Assembly (NCBI RefSeq): GCF_004795105.1
Contig: NZ_SSBL01000004.1
Location: 408,590 to 472,589 of the forward strand
DNA: 64,000 nucleotides
Source: Streptomyces sp. A0642
GTDB lineage: Bacteria; Actinomycetota; Actinomycetes; Streptomycetales; Streptomycetaceae
Reading direction: 5' to 3'
Every line of letters begins with the position of its first letter. Position 1 is the stretch's first letter. Below the pieces are notes generated by a model. It was given only the letters and a program-made list of their open reading frames with translations, was not told the DNA's origin and did no database searches. A program made the position numbers and the translations under genes. This document shows positions 16,818 to 25,169 of this stretch, piece after piece.

Positions 16818-16833
16818 CGGGGGGCGGGGCAGG

Positions 16834-17000
16834 ACAGAAGCGCTCGATGACGGTGACGTGGAGGCGCCGGGCAGGTCAGAAGCGCTCGATTCGGTGACGT
16901 GGAGGCGCGGGACAGGTCAGCGGCGCTCGATGACGGTGACGTGGAGGCGCCGCGCCCGTCAGAGGCGCTCAATGATGGTGACGTTGGCCTGGCCGCCGCC
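16834..17000. repeat. 42-bp tandem repeat derived from the thiolase 3' end
   Basis: Four imperfect copies of a unit with consensus TCAGAAGCGCTCGATGACGG followed by TGACGTGGAGGCGCC. They begin at about 16834, 16876, 16917 and 16959, giving periods of 42, 41 and 42 bp. The rightmost copy is the real end of the thiolase gene (stop at 16959); the other three lie beyond the stop and each still encodes a VTVIER-like tail and a stop in minus orientation. They look like tandem duplications of the gene terminus. Copy 2 has a 1-bp deletion. Confidence 0.85.
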
Positions 17001-18116
17001 CTCGCACATGGTCTGCAGGCCGTAGCGGCCGCCGGTGCGCTCCAGTTCGCACAGAAGCGTCGTCATCAGCTTCGCGCCGGTGGCGCCCAGCGGGTGGCCG
17101 AGCGCGATGGCCCCGCCGTTGACGTTGACCTTGCCGGGGTCGGCGCCGGTCTCCTTCAGCCAGGCCAGGACGACCGGGGCGAACGCCTCGTTGATCTCCA
17201 CCAGGTCGATGTCGCCGATCGACATGCCGGCCTTCTTCAGGGCGTACGCCGTCGCCGGGATCGGGGCCGACAGCATGCGGATCGGGTCCTCGCCCCGCAC
17301 CGAGAGGTGGTGGATGCGGGCGCGGGGGGTGAGGCCGTGCTCGGCGACGGCCCGCCCGGAGGCGATGAGCAGCGCCGAGGCGCCGTCGGAGACCTGCGAG
17401 GAGACCCCCGCGGTCAGCCGGCCGCCCTCGACGACCGGTTCGAGGCCGGCCATCTTCTCCAGCGACGTGTCCCGGCGGGGCCCCTCGTCCACCGCCACCT
17501 CGCCGTACGCGACGGTCTCGCGGGTGAACCGGCCCTCGTCGATGGCGCGCACGGCCCGCTGGTGGGAGCGGAGGGCGAAGTGCTCCATGGCCTCACGGGA
17601 GATCCCCCACTTCTCCGCGATGAGTTCGGCGCCGTGGAACTGGTTGACGGGCGCGTCCCCGTAGCGGGCCCGCCAGCCGACGGAGCCGGCGTACGGGCCC
17701 TCGGTCAGACCCAGGGGCTCGGCGGCCCGGCGGCCGGCGTACGCGATGGGGATCATCGACATGTTCTGGGTGCCGCCCGCGACGACGAGGTCCTGGGTGC
17801 CGGACATGACGCCCTGCGCGGCGAAGTGGACGGCCTGCTGGGAGGAACCGCACTGCCGGTCGACGGTGGTGCCCGGCACCTCCTCGGGGAGGCCGGCGGC
17901 GAGCCAGGCTGTGCGGGCGATGTCCCCGGCCTGCGGCCCGACGGTGTCCAGGCAGCCGAAGACGACGTCCTCCACCGCGGCCGGGTCGATCCCGGTGCGC
18001 TCGACCAGTGTCTTGATGACATGGGCTCCGAGGTCGGCGGGGTGGACGGCGGCGAGCCCGCCGTTGCGCCGGCCGACCGGGGTGCGTACCGCTTCGACGA
18101 TGTAGGCCTCGGCCAT
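16959..18116 (-). CDS. fadA6: FadA6-like steroid-pathway thiolase (acetyl-CoA acetyltransferase)
   Basis: 385 residues of the thiolase family. Nucleophilic Cys89 in DRQCGSSQQ, NEAFAPV active-site loop, His341 in GHPLGATG and the second catalytic Cys at about 371 in TMCEGGGQA. FadA6 in mycobacteria cleaves the beta-keto thioester made after IpdAB ring opening. A GGAG Shine-Dalgarno precedes the ATG. It is separated from the ipdF-like gene by 68 bp that include a GTCACCC/GGGTGAC hairpin, so its expression may be partly uncoupled. Tandem copies of its 3' end follow the stop. Confidence 0.83.
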   Translation of the reverse strand: MAEAYIVEAVRTPVGRRNGGLAAVHPADLGAHVIKTLVERTGIDPAAVEDVVFGCLDTVGPQAGDIARTAWLAAGLPEEVPGTTVDRQCGSSQQAVHFAAQGVMSGTQDLVVAGGTQNMSMIPIAYAGRRAAEPLGLTEGPYAGSVGWRARYGDAPVNQFHGAELIAEKWGISREAMEHFALRSHQRAVRAIDEGRFTRETVAYGEVAVDEGPRRDTSLEKMAGLEPVVEGGRLTAGVSSQVSDGASALLIASGRAVAEHGLTPRARIHHLSVRGEDPIRMLSAPIPATAYALKKAGMSIGDIDLVEINEAFAPVVLAWLKETGADPGKVNVNGGAIALGHPLGATGAKLMTTLLCELERTGGRYGLQTMCEGGGQANVTIIERL

Positions 18117-18147
18117 GGCAGCTCCTCAGTTGGTGATATGACGATGC

Positions 18148-18164
18148 GTCACCCGAGGGGTGAC
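18148..18164 (-). terminator. small hairpin between ipdF and fadA6
   Basis: GTCACCC-GAG-GGGTGAC, perfect 7-bp arms with a 3-nt loop, in the 68-bp gap between the two minus-strand genes. There is no T-tract after it, so it may be an attenuator or mRNA-processing site rather than a full terminator. Confidence 0.35.
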
Positions 18165-18184
18165 ATCCGCGGGCCGGATCGCGT

Positions 18185-18970
18185 TCATGCCCTCTGGCTG
18201 CTGACGGAGACGGTCTCCCCGGTCATGTACGAGGAGTAGCCGCTGGCCAGGAAGACGATGACGTTGGCGACCTCCCAGGGCTCCGCGTACCGGCCGTAGG
18301 CCTCGCGCGCGGTGAGTTCGGCGAGGAGTTCGGGGGTGGTGACCTTCACCAGGTGCGGGTGCATGGCCAGGCTCGGGGCGACGGCGTTGACGCGTACGCC
18401 GAAGCCGGCCGCCTCCAGGGCGGCGCACCGGGTGAGGGCCATGACACCGGCCTTCGCGGCGGCGTAGTGGGCCTGGCCGCACTGGGCGCGCCAGCCGACG
18501 ACGGAGGCGTTGTTGACCACGACGCCTCCGGTGCCGCGCGCCTTGAAGTGGCGCAGGGCGGTGCGGGTGCAGCGGAAGGTGCCGTTCAGGGTGACGTCGA
18601 GGACCTTCGACCACTGGTCGTCGGTCATGTCCACGAGGTCCGCGGTGCCGCCGAGACCGGCGTTGTTGACGACGATGTCGAGGCCGTCGTGGCGTTCGGC
18701 TGCCAGCGCGAAGAGGGCGTCGACCTGCTGCTGGTCGGTGACGTCGCAGGGCAGCGCGGCGACACCGTCCGTGCCGAACTCCTCGGCGAGGGCGGCGGCA
18801 CTCTCCTTCAGACGGCGTTCGTGGGCGTCGCCGATGACGATCCGGGCGCCCTCCTCCAGGAACCTGCGGGCGGTCGCTCCCCCGATGCCGGCGCCCGCCG
18901 CCGCGGTGATCACCGCGGTGCGTCCGGCCAGGAGGGAATGGCCCGTTACGTAGGACGGCTGCGAGGTCAC
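18185..18970 (-). CDS. ipdF: IpdF-like SDR dehydrogenase
   Basis: 261 residues from GTG 18970, overlapping fadE30 by 4 bp. SDR motifs: TAAAGAGIGGATARRFLEEG, NNAG, catalytic Ser in NNASVVGW, Tyr-x3-Lys in HYAAAKAG. The order FadE30-IpdF matches Rv3560c-Rv3559c. IpdF is the dehydrogenase acting on the 5-hydroxy-HIP-CoA branch together with IpdC. The assignment is by family and neighbourhood. Confidence 0.78.
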   Translation of the reverse strand: MTSQPSYVTGHSLLAGRTAVITAAAGAGIGGATARRFLEEGARIVIGDAHERRLKESAAALAEEFGTDGVAALPCDVTDQQQVDALFALAAERHDGLDIVVNNAGLGGTADLVDMTDDQWSKVLDVTLNGTFRCTRTALRHFKARGTGGVVVNNASVVGWRAQCGQAHYAAAKAGVMALTRCAALEAAGFGVRVNAVAPSLAMHPHLVKVTTPELLAELTAREAYGRYAEPWEVANVIVFLASGYSSYMTGETVSVSSQRA

Positions 18971-20133
18971 GGGCGGATCTCCCTGGGAAGGCCGAGGACG
19001 CGCTCGGCGATGATGTTCCGCTGGATCTCGTTGGATCCGGCGTAGAGGGTGTCGGCACGGGAGAAGAGGAACAGCCGCTGCCACTCGTCGAGTTCGTAGG
19101 GGGCCTCGGGGGCGGTCATGCCACCGGCGCCCAGGACGCTCATGGCCAGTTCGCCGAGTTCCCGGTGCCAGGTGGCCCAGTAGATCTTCCCGATGGACGC
19201 CTCGGGGCCCGGTGCGCCGGCCGCCACCCCGTCGAGCATGCGCAGGGCGTTGCACCGGATGGTCTCCAGTCCCGTCCACGCGCGGGCGAGCCGGTCGCGG
19301 ATCAGCGGGTCGTCGGCGGCGCCGTTGCCGCGGGCGAGGCCGATGAGGGCTTCCAGTTCGCGCCGGAAACCGACCTGCTGGCCGAGGGTGGAGACGCCGC
19401 GCTCGAAGCCCAGGGTGGCCATGGCCACGCGCCAGCCGTCGCCGGGTTCGCCGACGACGTGTTCGGCTCGGGTGCGGGCCCCGTCGAAGTAGACCTCGTT
19501 GAATTCGGAGGTGCCGGTCAGCTGCCGGATCGGCCGGATCTCCACGCCGGGCTGGTCGAGTGGGACGAGGAGGTAGGACAGTCCGGCATGGCGGGAGGAT
19601 CCCGGCTCGGTCCGGGCGACGACGAAGCACCACTGGGCGTCCTGGGCGAGTGACGTCCAGATCTTCTGCCCGGTGACGACCCAGTCCCCGCCGTCCCGCT
19701 CGGCCCGGGTCCGCACGTTCGCCAGGTCGGACCCGGCGTCCGGCTCGCTGTAGCCCTGGCACCACAGCTCCTCGGCGGCGACGATCGGCGGCAGGAAGCG
19801 GGCCCGCTGCCCGGGCGTGCCGAACGCCATCAAGGTCGGGCCGAGCAGCTGCTCCCCGATGTGGTTGACCCGCGCGGGGGCTCCGGCCAGGGCGTACTCC
19901 TCATGGAAGGCGACCTGCTGCCCGATGGCCGCGCCCCGGCCGCCGTGCTCCCGCGGCCAGCCCACGCAGGCCCAGCCCTCAGCGGCCATGTGCCGTTCCC
20001 AGGCGAGCCGTTCGGCGAAGGACTCGTGCTCGCGACCGGGCCCGCCGCGGCCGCGAAGGCCCTCGAAGGCGCCGGTGAGGTGGGCGGTCAGCCAGCCGCG
20101 GATCTCGGCGCGGAACTCCTCGACGCTGCTCAT
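18967..20133 (-). CDS. fadE30: FadE30-like acyl-CoA dehydrogenase
   Basis: 388 residues, full-length acyl-CoA dehydrogenase. Flavin-contact motifs WCQGYSEPDAGSDLANVRTR and the tryptophan strand WVVTGQKIWTS are clear, as is the C-terminal DTLYAGSNEIQRNIIAERVL. FadE30 homologues dehydrogenate 5-OH-HIP-CoA in steroid breakdown. It is the first gene of the minus-strand operon fadE30-ipdF-fadA6 and divergent from the echA-fadE31-33 operon; their shared promoter region contains the second TetR-type operator. Confidence 0.82.
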   Translation of the reverse strand: MSSVEEFRAEIRGWLTAHLTGAFEGLRGRGGPGREHESFAERLAWERHMAAEGWACVGWPREHGGRGAAIGQQVAFHEEYALAGAPARVNHIGEQLLGPTLMAFGTPGQRARFLPPIVAAEELWCQGYSEPDAGSDLANVRTRAERDGGDWVVTGQKIWTSLAQDAQWCFVVARTEPGSSRHAGLSYLLVPLDQPGVEIRPIRQLTGTSEFNEVYFDGARTRAEHVVGEPGDGWRVAMATLGFERGVSTLGQQVGFRRELEALIGLARGNGAADDPLIRDRLARAWTGLETIRCNALRMLDGVAAGAPGPEASIGKIYWATWHRELGELAMSVLGAGGMTAPEAPYELDEWQRLFLFSRADTLYAGSNEIQRNIIAERVLGLPREIRP

Positions 20134-20149
20134 GGGGGTACGTTAATCT

Positions 20150-20166
20150 ACCAAACACTTGTTAGG
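20150..20166. promoter_or_regulatory. TetR-type operator between fadE30 and the echA-fadE operon
   Basis: On the minus strand the site reads CCTAACAAGTGTTTGGT; it agrees with the 8214-8230 site at 14 of 17 positions, giving a common pattern CCTAACAA-NN-GTTWGGT. It sits in the 46-bp divergent promoter and abuts the AAGGAG Shine-Dalgarno of the forward operon, so binding should block both directions. Confidence 0.7.
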
Positions 20167-20179
20167 GAAGGAGCGGCCG

Positions 20180-21028
20180 ATGTCCGCTGCCCACGACGAA
20201 CCGGTGCTGTACGAGAAGCGGGGCCCGGTCGCGACGGTGACCATGAACCGGCCCGGCTACCGCAACGCGCAGAACTCCGCGATGACCTACGCCCTCGACG
20301 ACGCGTTCTACCGCGCGGCCGACGACGGCGAGGTGAAGACCGTCGTCCTGGCGGGGGCGGGCAAGCACTTCTCCGCCGGCCACGACATCGGGACCCCCGG
20401 GCGCGACGCGCATCTGCCCTTCGAGCGCCGGGCGGGGCTGTGGTGGGACCACTCGGACAAGGAGGGCGCGGAGAGCCGGTTCGCGCGGGAGTCCGAGGTG
20501 TACCTGGGGATGTGCCGTCGCTGGCGCGAGCTGCCCAAGCCGGTCATCGCGTCCGTGCAGGGCGCGTGCGTGGCCGGTGGTCTGATGCTGGCCTGGGTGT
20601 GCGACCTGATCGTGGCCTCCGAGGACGCGTTCTTCGCGGACCCCGTGGTCCGGATGGGCATCCCCGGCGTCGAGTACTTCGCCCACCCGTGGGTGATGCC
20701 GCCGCGGATCGCCAAGGAGTTCCTCTTCACCGGCGACCGGATGAGCGCCCGGCGCGCCTACGAGGTCGGCATGGTCAACCGAGTCGTACCGCGCGAAAAA
20801 CTCACCGCGCACACCGAAGAGTTGGCACTGCGCATCGCGGAAATGCCGCGCATGGGACTGGCGCTGGCGAAGCGGGCGGTCAATCAGGCCGAGGACCTGC
20901 AGGGCATGCACACCGGGATGGACTCGGTGTTCGGGCTGCACCACCTGGCGCACGCGCACAACGCCGAGACCGCACCGGACGCGCTCGGCGGCATGGACAT
21001 CCGGGCGATGAAGGAGGCGGGCGGCTGA
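20180..21028 (+). CDS. enoyl-CoA hydratase (crotonase family)
   Basis: 282 residues from ATG 20180 with AAGGAG 6 nt upstream. Crotonase motifs: VATVTMNRPGYRNAQNSAM, oxyanion strand GKHFSAGHDIGTPG and VQGACVAGGLMLAWVCDLIV. A longer N-terminal loop with WWDHSDKEG sets it apart from the echA20-like gene and is seen in mycobacterial EchA13/EchA19-type proteins. It is the first gene of the operon with three acyl-CoA dehydrogenases; it probably hydrates the unsaturated acyl-CoA they generate. Confidence 0.78.
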   Translation: MSAAHDEPVLYEKRGPVATVTMNRPGYRNAQNSAMTYALDDAFYRAADDGEVKTVVLAGAGKHFSAGHDIGTPGRDAHLPFERRAGLWWDHSDKEGAESRFARESEVYLGMCRRWRELPKPVIASVQGACVAGGLMLAWVCDLIVASEDAFFADPVVRMGIPGVEYFAHPWVMPPRIAKEFLFTGDRMSARRAYEVGMVNRVVPREKLTAHTEELALRIAEMPRMGLALAKRAVNQAEDLQGMHTGMDSVFGLHHLAHAHNAETAPDALGGMDIRAMKEAGG

Positions 21029-22203
21029 TGGACCTGGATTTCGGCGCGGCCGACGACGCGTTCCGCGCCGAGGCACGCGACTGGCTGGCCGCTCATGTCC
21101 CTGCCCGCGCCCTGCCCTCCCTGGAGACCGCCGAAGGCTTCGCCGCACACCGGGACTGGGAGGCCACCCTGGCCGCCGACCGCTGGTCGGTGGTCTCCTG
21201 GCCCGACGAGTTCGGCGGGCGCGGGAGTTCCCTGCTGCACTGGCTGGTCTTCGAGGAGGAGTACTACGCCGCCGGGGCGCCCGGCCGGGTCAGCCAGAAC
21301 GGCATCAACCTGCTGGCCCCGACCCTCTTCGAGCACGGCACGGACGAACAGCGGGCCCGTGTCCTGCCCCCGATGGCGAGCGGTGAGGTCATCTGGGCAC
21401 AGGCCTGGTCCGAGCCGGAGTCCGGCTCCGATCTGGCTTCGCTGAGATCGAGGGCCGTACGGACCGGGGGCGGCTGGCTGATCAGCGGCCAGAAGACGTG
21501 GTCCTCCCGGGCGGCCTTCGCCGACCGCGCCTTCGGCCTGTTCCGCAGCGACCCCGACGCGGACCGGCCGCACCGGGGGCTCACCTATCTGATGTTCCCG
21601 CTGGACGCCGAGGGCGTGACCGTGCGGCCCATCGGGCGGCTCGACGGGAAGCCCGCCTTCGCCGAAATCTTCCTGGACCAGGTGTTCGTACCCGACGAGG
21701 ACGTCATCGGCGAGCCCGGCCGGGGCTGGCGGGTCGCGATGAGCACCACGGGCAACGAGCGCGGGCTGACCCTGCGCAGCCCGGGCCGCTTCACCGCGGC
21801 CGCGGACCGGCTGACCGCCCTGTGGCACGCGTACGGCGACCCGGCGGACACGGCCCTGCGGGACAGGGTGGCCGACGCGGTGATCGGGGCCCGCGCCTAC
21901 CGGCTGTTCTCGTACGCGGGTGCCTCCCAGGTCCTGCACGGCGGGGGCGGGCCCGCAGGGGCCGCGTCCAGCCTCAACAAGATCTACTGGTCCGAGCTGG
22001 ACATCGCGCTGCACGAGACGGCGCTCGACCTGCTCGGCCCCTGCGGCGAACTCGCCGACCACGCCGCCGAATCGCCGGACCGCGGCGGCTGGTCCGAGGG
22101 CTACACCTTCTCCCTGGCCGGCCCCGTCTACGCGGGCACGAACGAGATCCAGCGCGACATCATCGCCGAGCGGCTGCTCGGTCTGCCGAAGGGACGCCGC
22201 TGA
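21028..22203 (+). CDS. fadE31: FadE31-like acyl-CoA dehydrogenase, large subunit
   Basis: 391 residues; its ATG shares one base with the echA stop. Motifs: FAD/substrate strand WAQAWSEPESGSDLASLRSR, WLISGQKTWSS, and C-terminal GPVYAGTNEIQRDIIAERLL. FadE31 forms heterotetramers with shorter FadE32- or FadE33-type subunits in the mycobacterial steroid pathway; here both shorter types follow immediately. The gene symbol reflects operon synteny and should be read as homologue. Confidence 0.75.
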   Translation: MDLDFGAADDAFRAEARDWLAAHVPARALPSLETAEGFAAHRDWEATLAADRWSVVSWPDEFGGRGSSLLHWLVFEEEYYAAGAPGRVSQNGINLLAPTLFEHGTDEQRARVLPPMASGEVIWAQAWSEPESGSDLASLRSRAVRTGGGWLISGQKTWSSRAAFADRAFGLFRSDPDADRPHRGLTYLMFPLDAEGVTVRPIGRLDGKPAFAEIFLDQVFVPDEDVIGEPGRGWRVAMSTTGNERGLTLRSPGRFTAAADRLTALWHAYGDPADTALRDRVADAVIGARAYRLFSYAGASQVLHGGGGPAGAASSLNKIYWSELDIALHETALDLLGPCGELADHAAESPDRGGWSEGYTFSLAGPVYAGTNEIQRDIIAERLLGLPKGRR

Positions 22204-23195
22204 TGCGATTCCTCCTCGACGCCGAGCAGCGGGAGTTCGTCCGCTCCCTCGATGCCCTGCTCGCCTCGGTCGACACCCCGGCCGCCGTACGGTCCTGGGC
22301 TGCCGGTGACCACGGTCCGGGGCGTGCCGTCTGGGCACGGCTGGCCGAGGCCGGGGTGTTCGCGCTCGCGGTCCCTGAGAAGCACGAGGGGTTCGGCCCC
22401 CTGCCGCTCGAACTCACCCTCGCCTTCGAGGCGGTGGGGCGGCACGCCGTCCCGGGGCCCCTGGTGGAGACGGTTGCCGCGGCGGCCCTTCTCGGGCGGC
22501 TCGGCGACGAGGGCGTCGCCGCCGAGCGACTGCCGGGCATCGCCTCGGGGAAGTCGGTCGTCTCCCTCTGTCTGACCTCGCTCGGCCCGTACGCCCTGGA
22601 CGCCGACGCGGCGGACGCGGTGTTCGTGGTGGACGGCGGCACCTTGCGCCTCGCCACCGCTTCCGGTCCCGTACAGCCCTCGGCCGACCCGGGGCGGCGG
22701 CTGTCACGGCCGTCGGGCGGGACGGCCCTGGCTCGGGGACCCGCGGTGACGGCCGCCGCCGGATACGCGGCCGAGGTCGCCGCGCTCGCCACGGCGGCGC
22801 AGGCACTCGGCGTCGGCCGGACCCTGCTGGCCCGTACCGTGGAACACGTCAGGCGGCGGCGCCAGTTCGGGGTGGCGATCGGCTCCTTCCAGGCGGTCAA
22901 GCACCGGCTCGCCGACACGCTGCTGGCCCTGGAGTTCGCCGGACCGCTGGTGCACGGCGCCGCGCTCGCGCTCGCCGCCGGCCACGAAGGCGCGGGCCGC
23001 GACATCGCCGCGGCCAAGGTCGCGGCGGGCGAGGCGGGGTACACGGCGGCGCGCACGGCCCTCCAGCTGCACGGCGCCCTGGGCTACACCGACGAACTCG
23101 ACCTGTCCCTGTGGATCCGCAAGGCCCGCCCCCTGCGCGACGCGTGGGGAACCCCGGCGGCCTGTCGCGCCCGCGTCATGGGAGCGGCCCGATGA
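22203..23195 (+). CDS. fadE32: FadE32-like acyl-CoA dehydrogenase, small subunit
   Basis: 330 residues, shorter than a complete acyl-CoA dehydrogenase and with poor conservation of the FAD-binding strand, as in the second subunit of alpha2beta2 enzymes. The C-terminal domain is clear: RRRQFGVAIGSFQAVKHRLA and LQLHGALGYTDELDLSLWIR. Starts 1 base inside the fadE31 stop (TGATG) and overlaps the next gene by 4 bp. It probably pairs with the FadE31-like protein. Confidence 0.75.
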   Translation: MRFLLDAEQREFVRSLDALLASVDTPAAVRSWAAGDHGPGRAVWARLAEAGVFALAVPEKHEGFGPLPLELTLAFEAVGRHAVPGPLVETVAAAALLGRLGDEGVAAERLPGIASGKSVVSLCLTSLGPYALDADAADAVFVVDGGTLRLATASGPVQPSADPGRRLSRPSGGTALARGPAVTAAAGYAAEVAALATAAQALGVGRTLLARTVEHVRRRRQFGVAIGSFQAVKHRLADTLLALEFAGPLVHGAALALAAGHEGAGRDIAAAKVAAGEAGYTAARTALQLHGALGYTDELDLSLWIRKARPLRDAWGTPAACRARVMGAAR

Positions 23196-24268
23196 GACCG
23201 ACCCGGGAGCAGGAGGAGCTGCGGTCCGCGTTGCGGTCCCTGCTGACCGAGCATCAAGGATGCGACGCCTACGCCCCGTTGACCGCTCAGGTCGGGGCCG
23301 CCGGTCTCGCCGTGCCCGAGGAGTACGGCGGAGCGGGTGGCGGCGCCCGCGATGTGCAGGTGCTGATGGAGGAGCTGGGCCGGTGCCTGAGCCCGCTGCC
23401 GTGTCTGGGCTCCTCGGTGCTCACGGCGGGAGCGCTGCTGGTGTCCGGCGACGAGGAGGCGTGCGGGCGGCTGCTGCCCGCCCTGGCCGACGGCAGCGCG
23501 GTGGGCAGCCTCGCCTGGGCCGAGCAGGGTTCCTGGGAGCAGGAGGCCGTGCGCGCCGAGGCCGTGCCGGGGCCGGGTGGTGGCCGCCATCTGATCACCG
23601 GGGCCAAGGAGCACGTACTGGACTGGAAGGACGTGGACGTCCTTCTCGTCGCGGCCCGCACGGCACACGGGGTCTCGCTCTTCGAGGTGGCGCCCGAAGC
23701 CGCCGGTGTGCGCCGGGAAGCCGTCGTGACCATGGACCAGACCCGGGCCCAGGCCCGGTGGCTGCTGGACGGAGCCGAGGGACGCCTGCTGGGGACGGAC
23801 GGCGACGGCGGGCGGTATCTGGAGCGCGTACGGGACCTGGCGTGCACGGCGCTCGCGGCGGAGCAGGTGGGCGCGGCGGAGCGCTGCCTGGAGCTGACCG
23901 TCGAATACGCCGGGAACCGGGTCCAGTTCGGGCGGCCCATCGGCTCGTTCCAGGCGGTCAAGCACCGGCTGGCCGACGCCTACGTCCTGGTGGAGTCCGC
24001 GCGTTCGGCGGCGCTCGGCGCGGCGTTCGCCGCCGACGAGGACCCGGGCGCGCTGCCGCGGGCCGCGGCCGTCGCGAAGTCCGTCTGCTCCGAGGCGTTC
24101 TCGGCGGTGGCCGGCGAGATGATCCAGCTGCACGGCGGGATCGGCATCACCTGGGAGCACGACGCACACCGCTACTTCAAACGCGCCCACGGGGCGGGGG
24201 AACTGCTCGGACCGCCCGCCCTCCATCGGGCGCGGCTCGCCGCCGATCTGGGCCTGGCCGCCCGCTGA
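23192..24268 (+). CDS. fadE33: FadE33-like acyl-CoA dehydrogenase, small subunit
   Basis: 358 residues, again with a weak FAD strand and a strong C-terminal acyl-CoA dehydrogenase domain (NRVQFGRPIGSFQAVKHRLA; IQLHGGIGITWEHDAHRYFK). The same GSFQAVKHRLAD segment as the preceding gene shows common descent. Encoded with a 4-bp overlap, so the three subunits are co-translated. Expected role: partner of the large subunit in dehydrogenating a late steroid-derived acyl-CoA. Confidence 0.75.
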   Translation: MRPTREQEELRSALRSLLTEHQGCDAYAPLTAQVGAAGLAVPEEYGGAGGGARDVQVLMEELGRCLSPLPCLGSSVLTAGALLVSGDEEACGRLLPALADGSAVGSLAWAEQGSWEQEAVRAEAVPGPGGGRHLITGAKEHVLDWKDVDVLLVAARTAHGVSLFEVAPEAAGVRREAVVTMDQTRAQARWLLDGAEGRLLGTDGDGGRYLERVRDLACTALAAEQVGAAERCLELTVEYAGNRVQFGRPIGSFQAVKHRLADAYVLVESARSAALGAAFAADEDPGALPRAAAVAKSVCSEAFSAVAGEMIQLHGGIGITWEHDAHRYFKRAHGAGELLGPPALHRARLAADLGLAAR

Positions 24269-24315
24269 GCGGCTCCGGAGACACCGAGAGACAGACCGAA
24301 AGAGGGGATCAACGC

Positions 24316-25116
24316 ATGGATCCGGGCGCGCCGTGGGACTTCACGGGGCAGGTGGCCGTGGTCACCGGCGGCACCAAGGGCATCGGCGCCGCCGTCGCCG
24401 CGGCGTTCCTGGGCGCGGGCGCGGAGGTGGTCGTCTGCGGCCGCACCACCCCGGACACGCTGCCGGAGTCCCGCGGCCGGGCAGCCGTCTTCGTCCCGGC
24501 CGACGTGCGCGATCCGGCGGCGGCCTCCTTGCTGGTGGACGCCGCGGTGGAACGCTTCGGCAGGCTCGACGTCCTGGTCAACAACGCGGGCGGTTCCCCG
24601 GACGCCGACGCGGCCACCGTCTCGCCGCGTTTCGTGGAGAAGATCATCGCGCTCAATCTCCTCGCGCCGTTCTATGTGGCGCAGGCGGCCCACCGTGTCA
24701 TGCGGGCCCAGGACAGCGGCGGTTCGGTCATCAACATCGGCAGCGTCTCCGGCCGGCATCCCCAGCCGGGCACCGCGGCCTACACGGCGGCCAAGGCCGG
24801 ACTGCTGGCCCTCACCAGGGCGCTGGCCCTGGAATGGGCGCCGGCGGTCCGGGTCAACCACATCACCACCGGGCTGGTCCGCACCGCGGGCGCGGCGTCC
24901 GTCTACGGCGCGGACGGCGGCGCGGCGGTGGCGGGCGTCATCCCGATGGCGCGCATGGCGGTGCCCGAGGACGTCGCCCACGCCTGCCTGTTCCTCGCGG
25001 GCGGTCTGTCCGGATACGTCAACGGCGCCGACCTCGCGGTGCACGGCGGCGGCGAGTTCCCCGCCCGCTACCTGGCGGTCAGGGCGGCGGAGGCGGCCGG
25101 CCGACCGCCCCGGTAG
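24316..25116 (+). CDS. SDR family oxidoreductase (Rv3549c-like)
   Basis: 266 residues from ATG 24316. Rossmann motif TGGTKGIGAAVAAAFLGAGA, NNAG, Ser in NIGSVSGRHP, Tyr-x3-Lys in AYTAAKAG, C-terminal GYVNGADLAVHGGGEF. 47 bp after the FadE33-like gene and on the same strand, so probably the last gene of that operon. The KstR2 regulon contains a comparable SDR (Rv3549c); a 3-hydroxyacyl-CoA dehydrogenase role is inferred. Confidence 0.75.
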   Translation: MDPGAPWDFTGQVAVVTGGTKGIGAAVAAAFLGAGAEVVVCGRTTPDTLPESRGRAAVFVPADVRDPAAASLLVDAAVERFGRLDVLVNNAGGSPDADAATVSPRFVEKIIALNLLAPFYVAQAAHRVMRAQDSGGSVINIGSVSGRHPQPGTAAYTAAKAGLLALTRALALEWAPAVRVNHITTGLVRTAGAASVYGADGGAAVAGVIPMARMAVPEDVAHACLFLAGGLSGYVNGADLAVHGGGEFPARYLAVRAAEAAGRPPR

Positions 25117-25129
25117 CGGCGCGCGAAAG

Positions 25130-25152
25130 AATTTTGCCCAGCGCGCAAAATT
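25130..25152. promoter_or_regulatory. candidate autoregulatory operator of the TetR/MFS pair
   Basis: AATTTTGC-CCAGCGC-GCAAAATT, perfect 8-bp arms around a 7-bp centre, 17 bp upstream of the TetR start. A TGCAT direct repeat (25152-25156 and 25161-25165) follows. It does not resemble the 17-bp steroid-cluster sites, so the TetR here probably controls itself and the transporter, not the catabolic genes. Confidence 0.6.
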
Positions 25153-25169
25153 GCATAGCATGCATCTTC

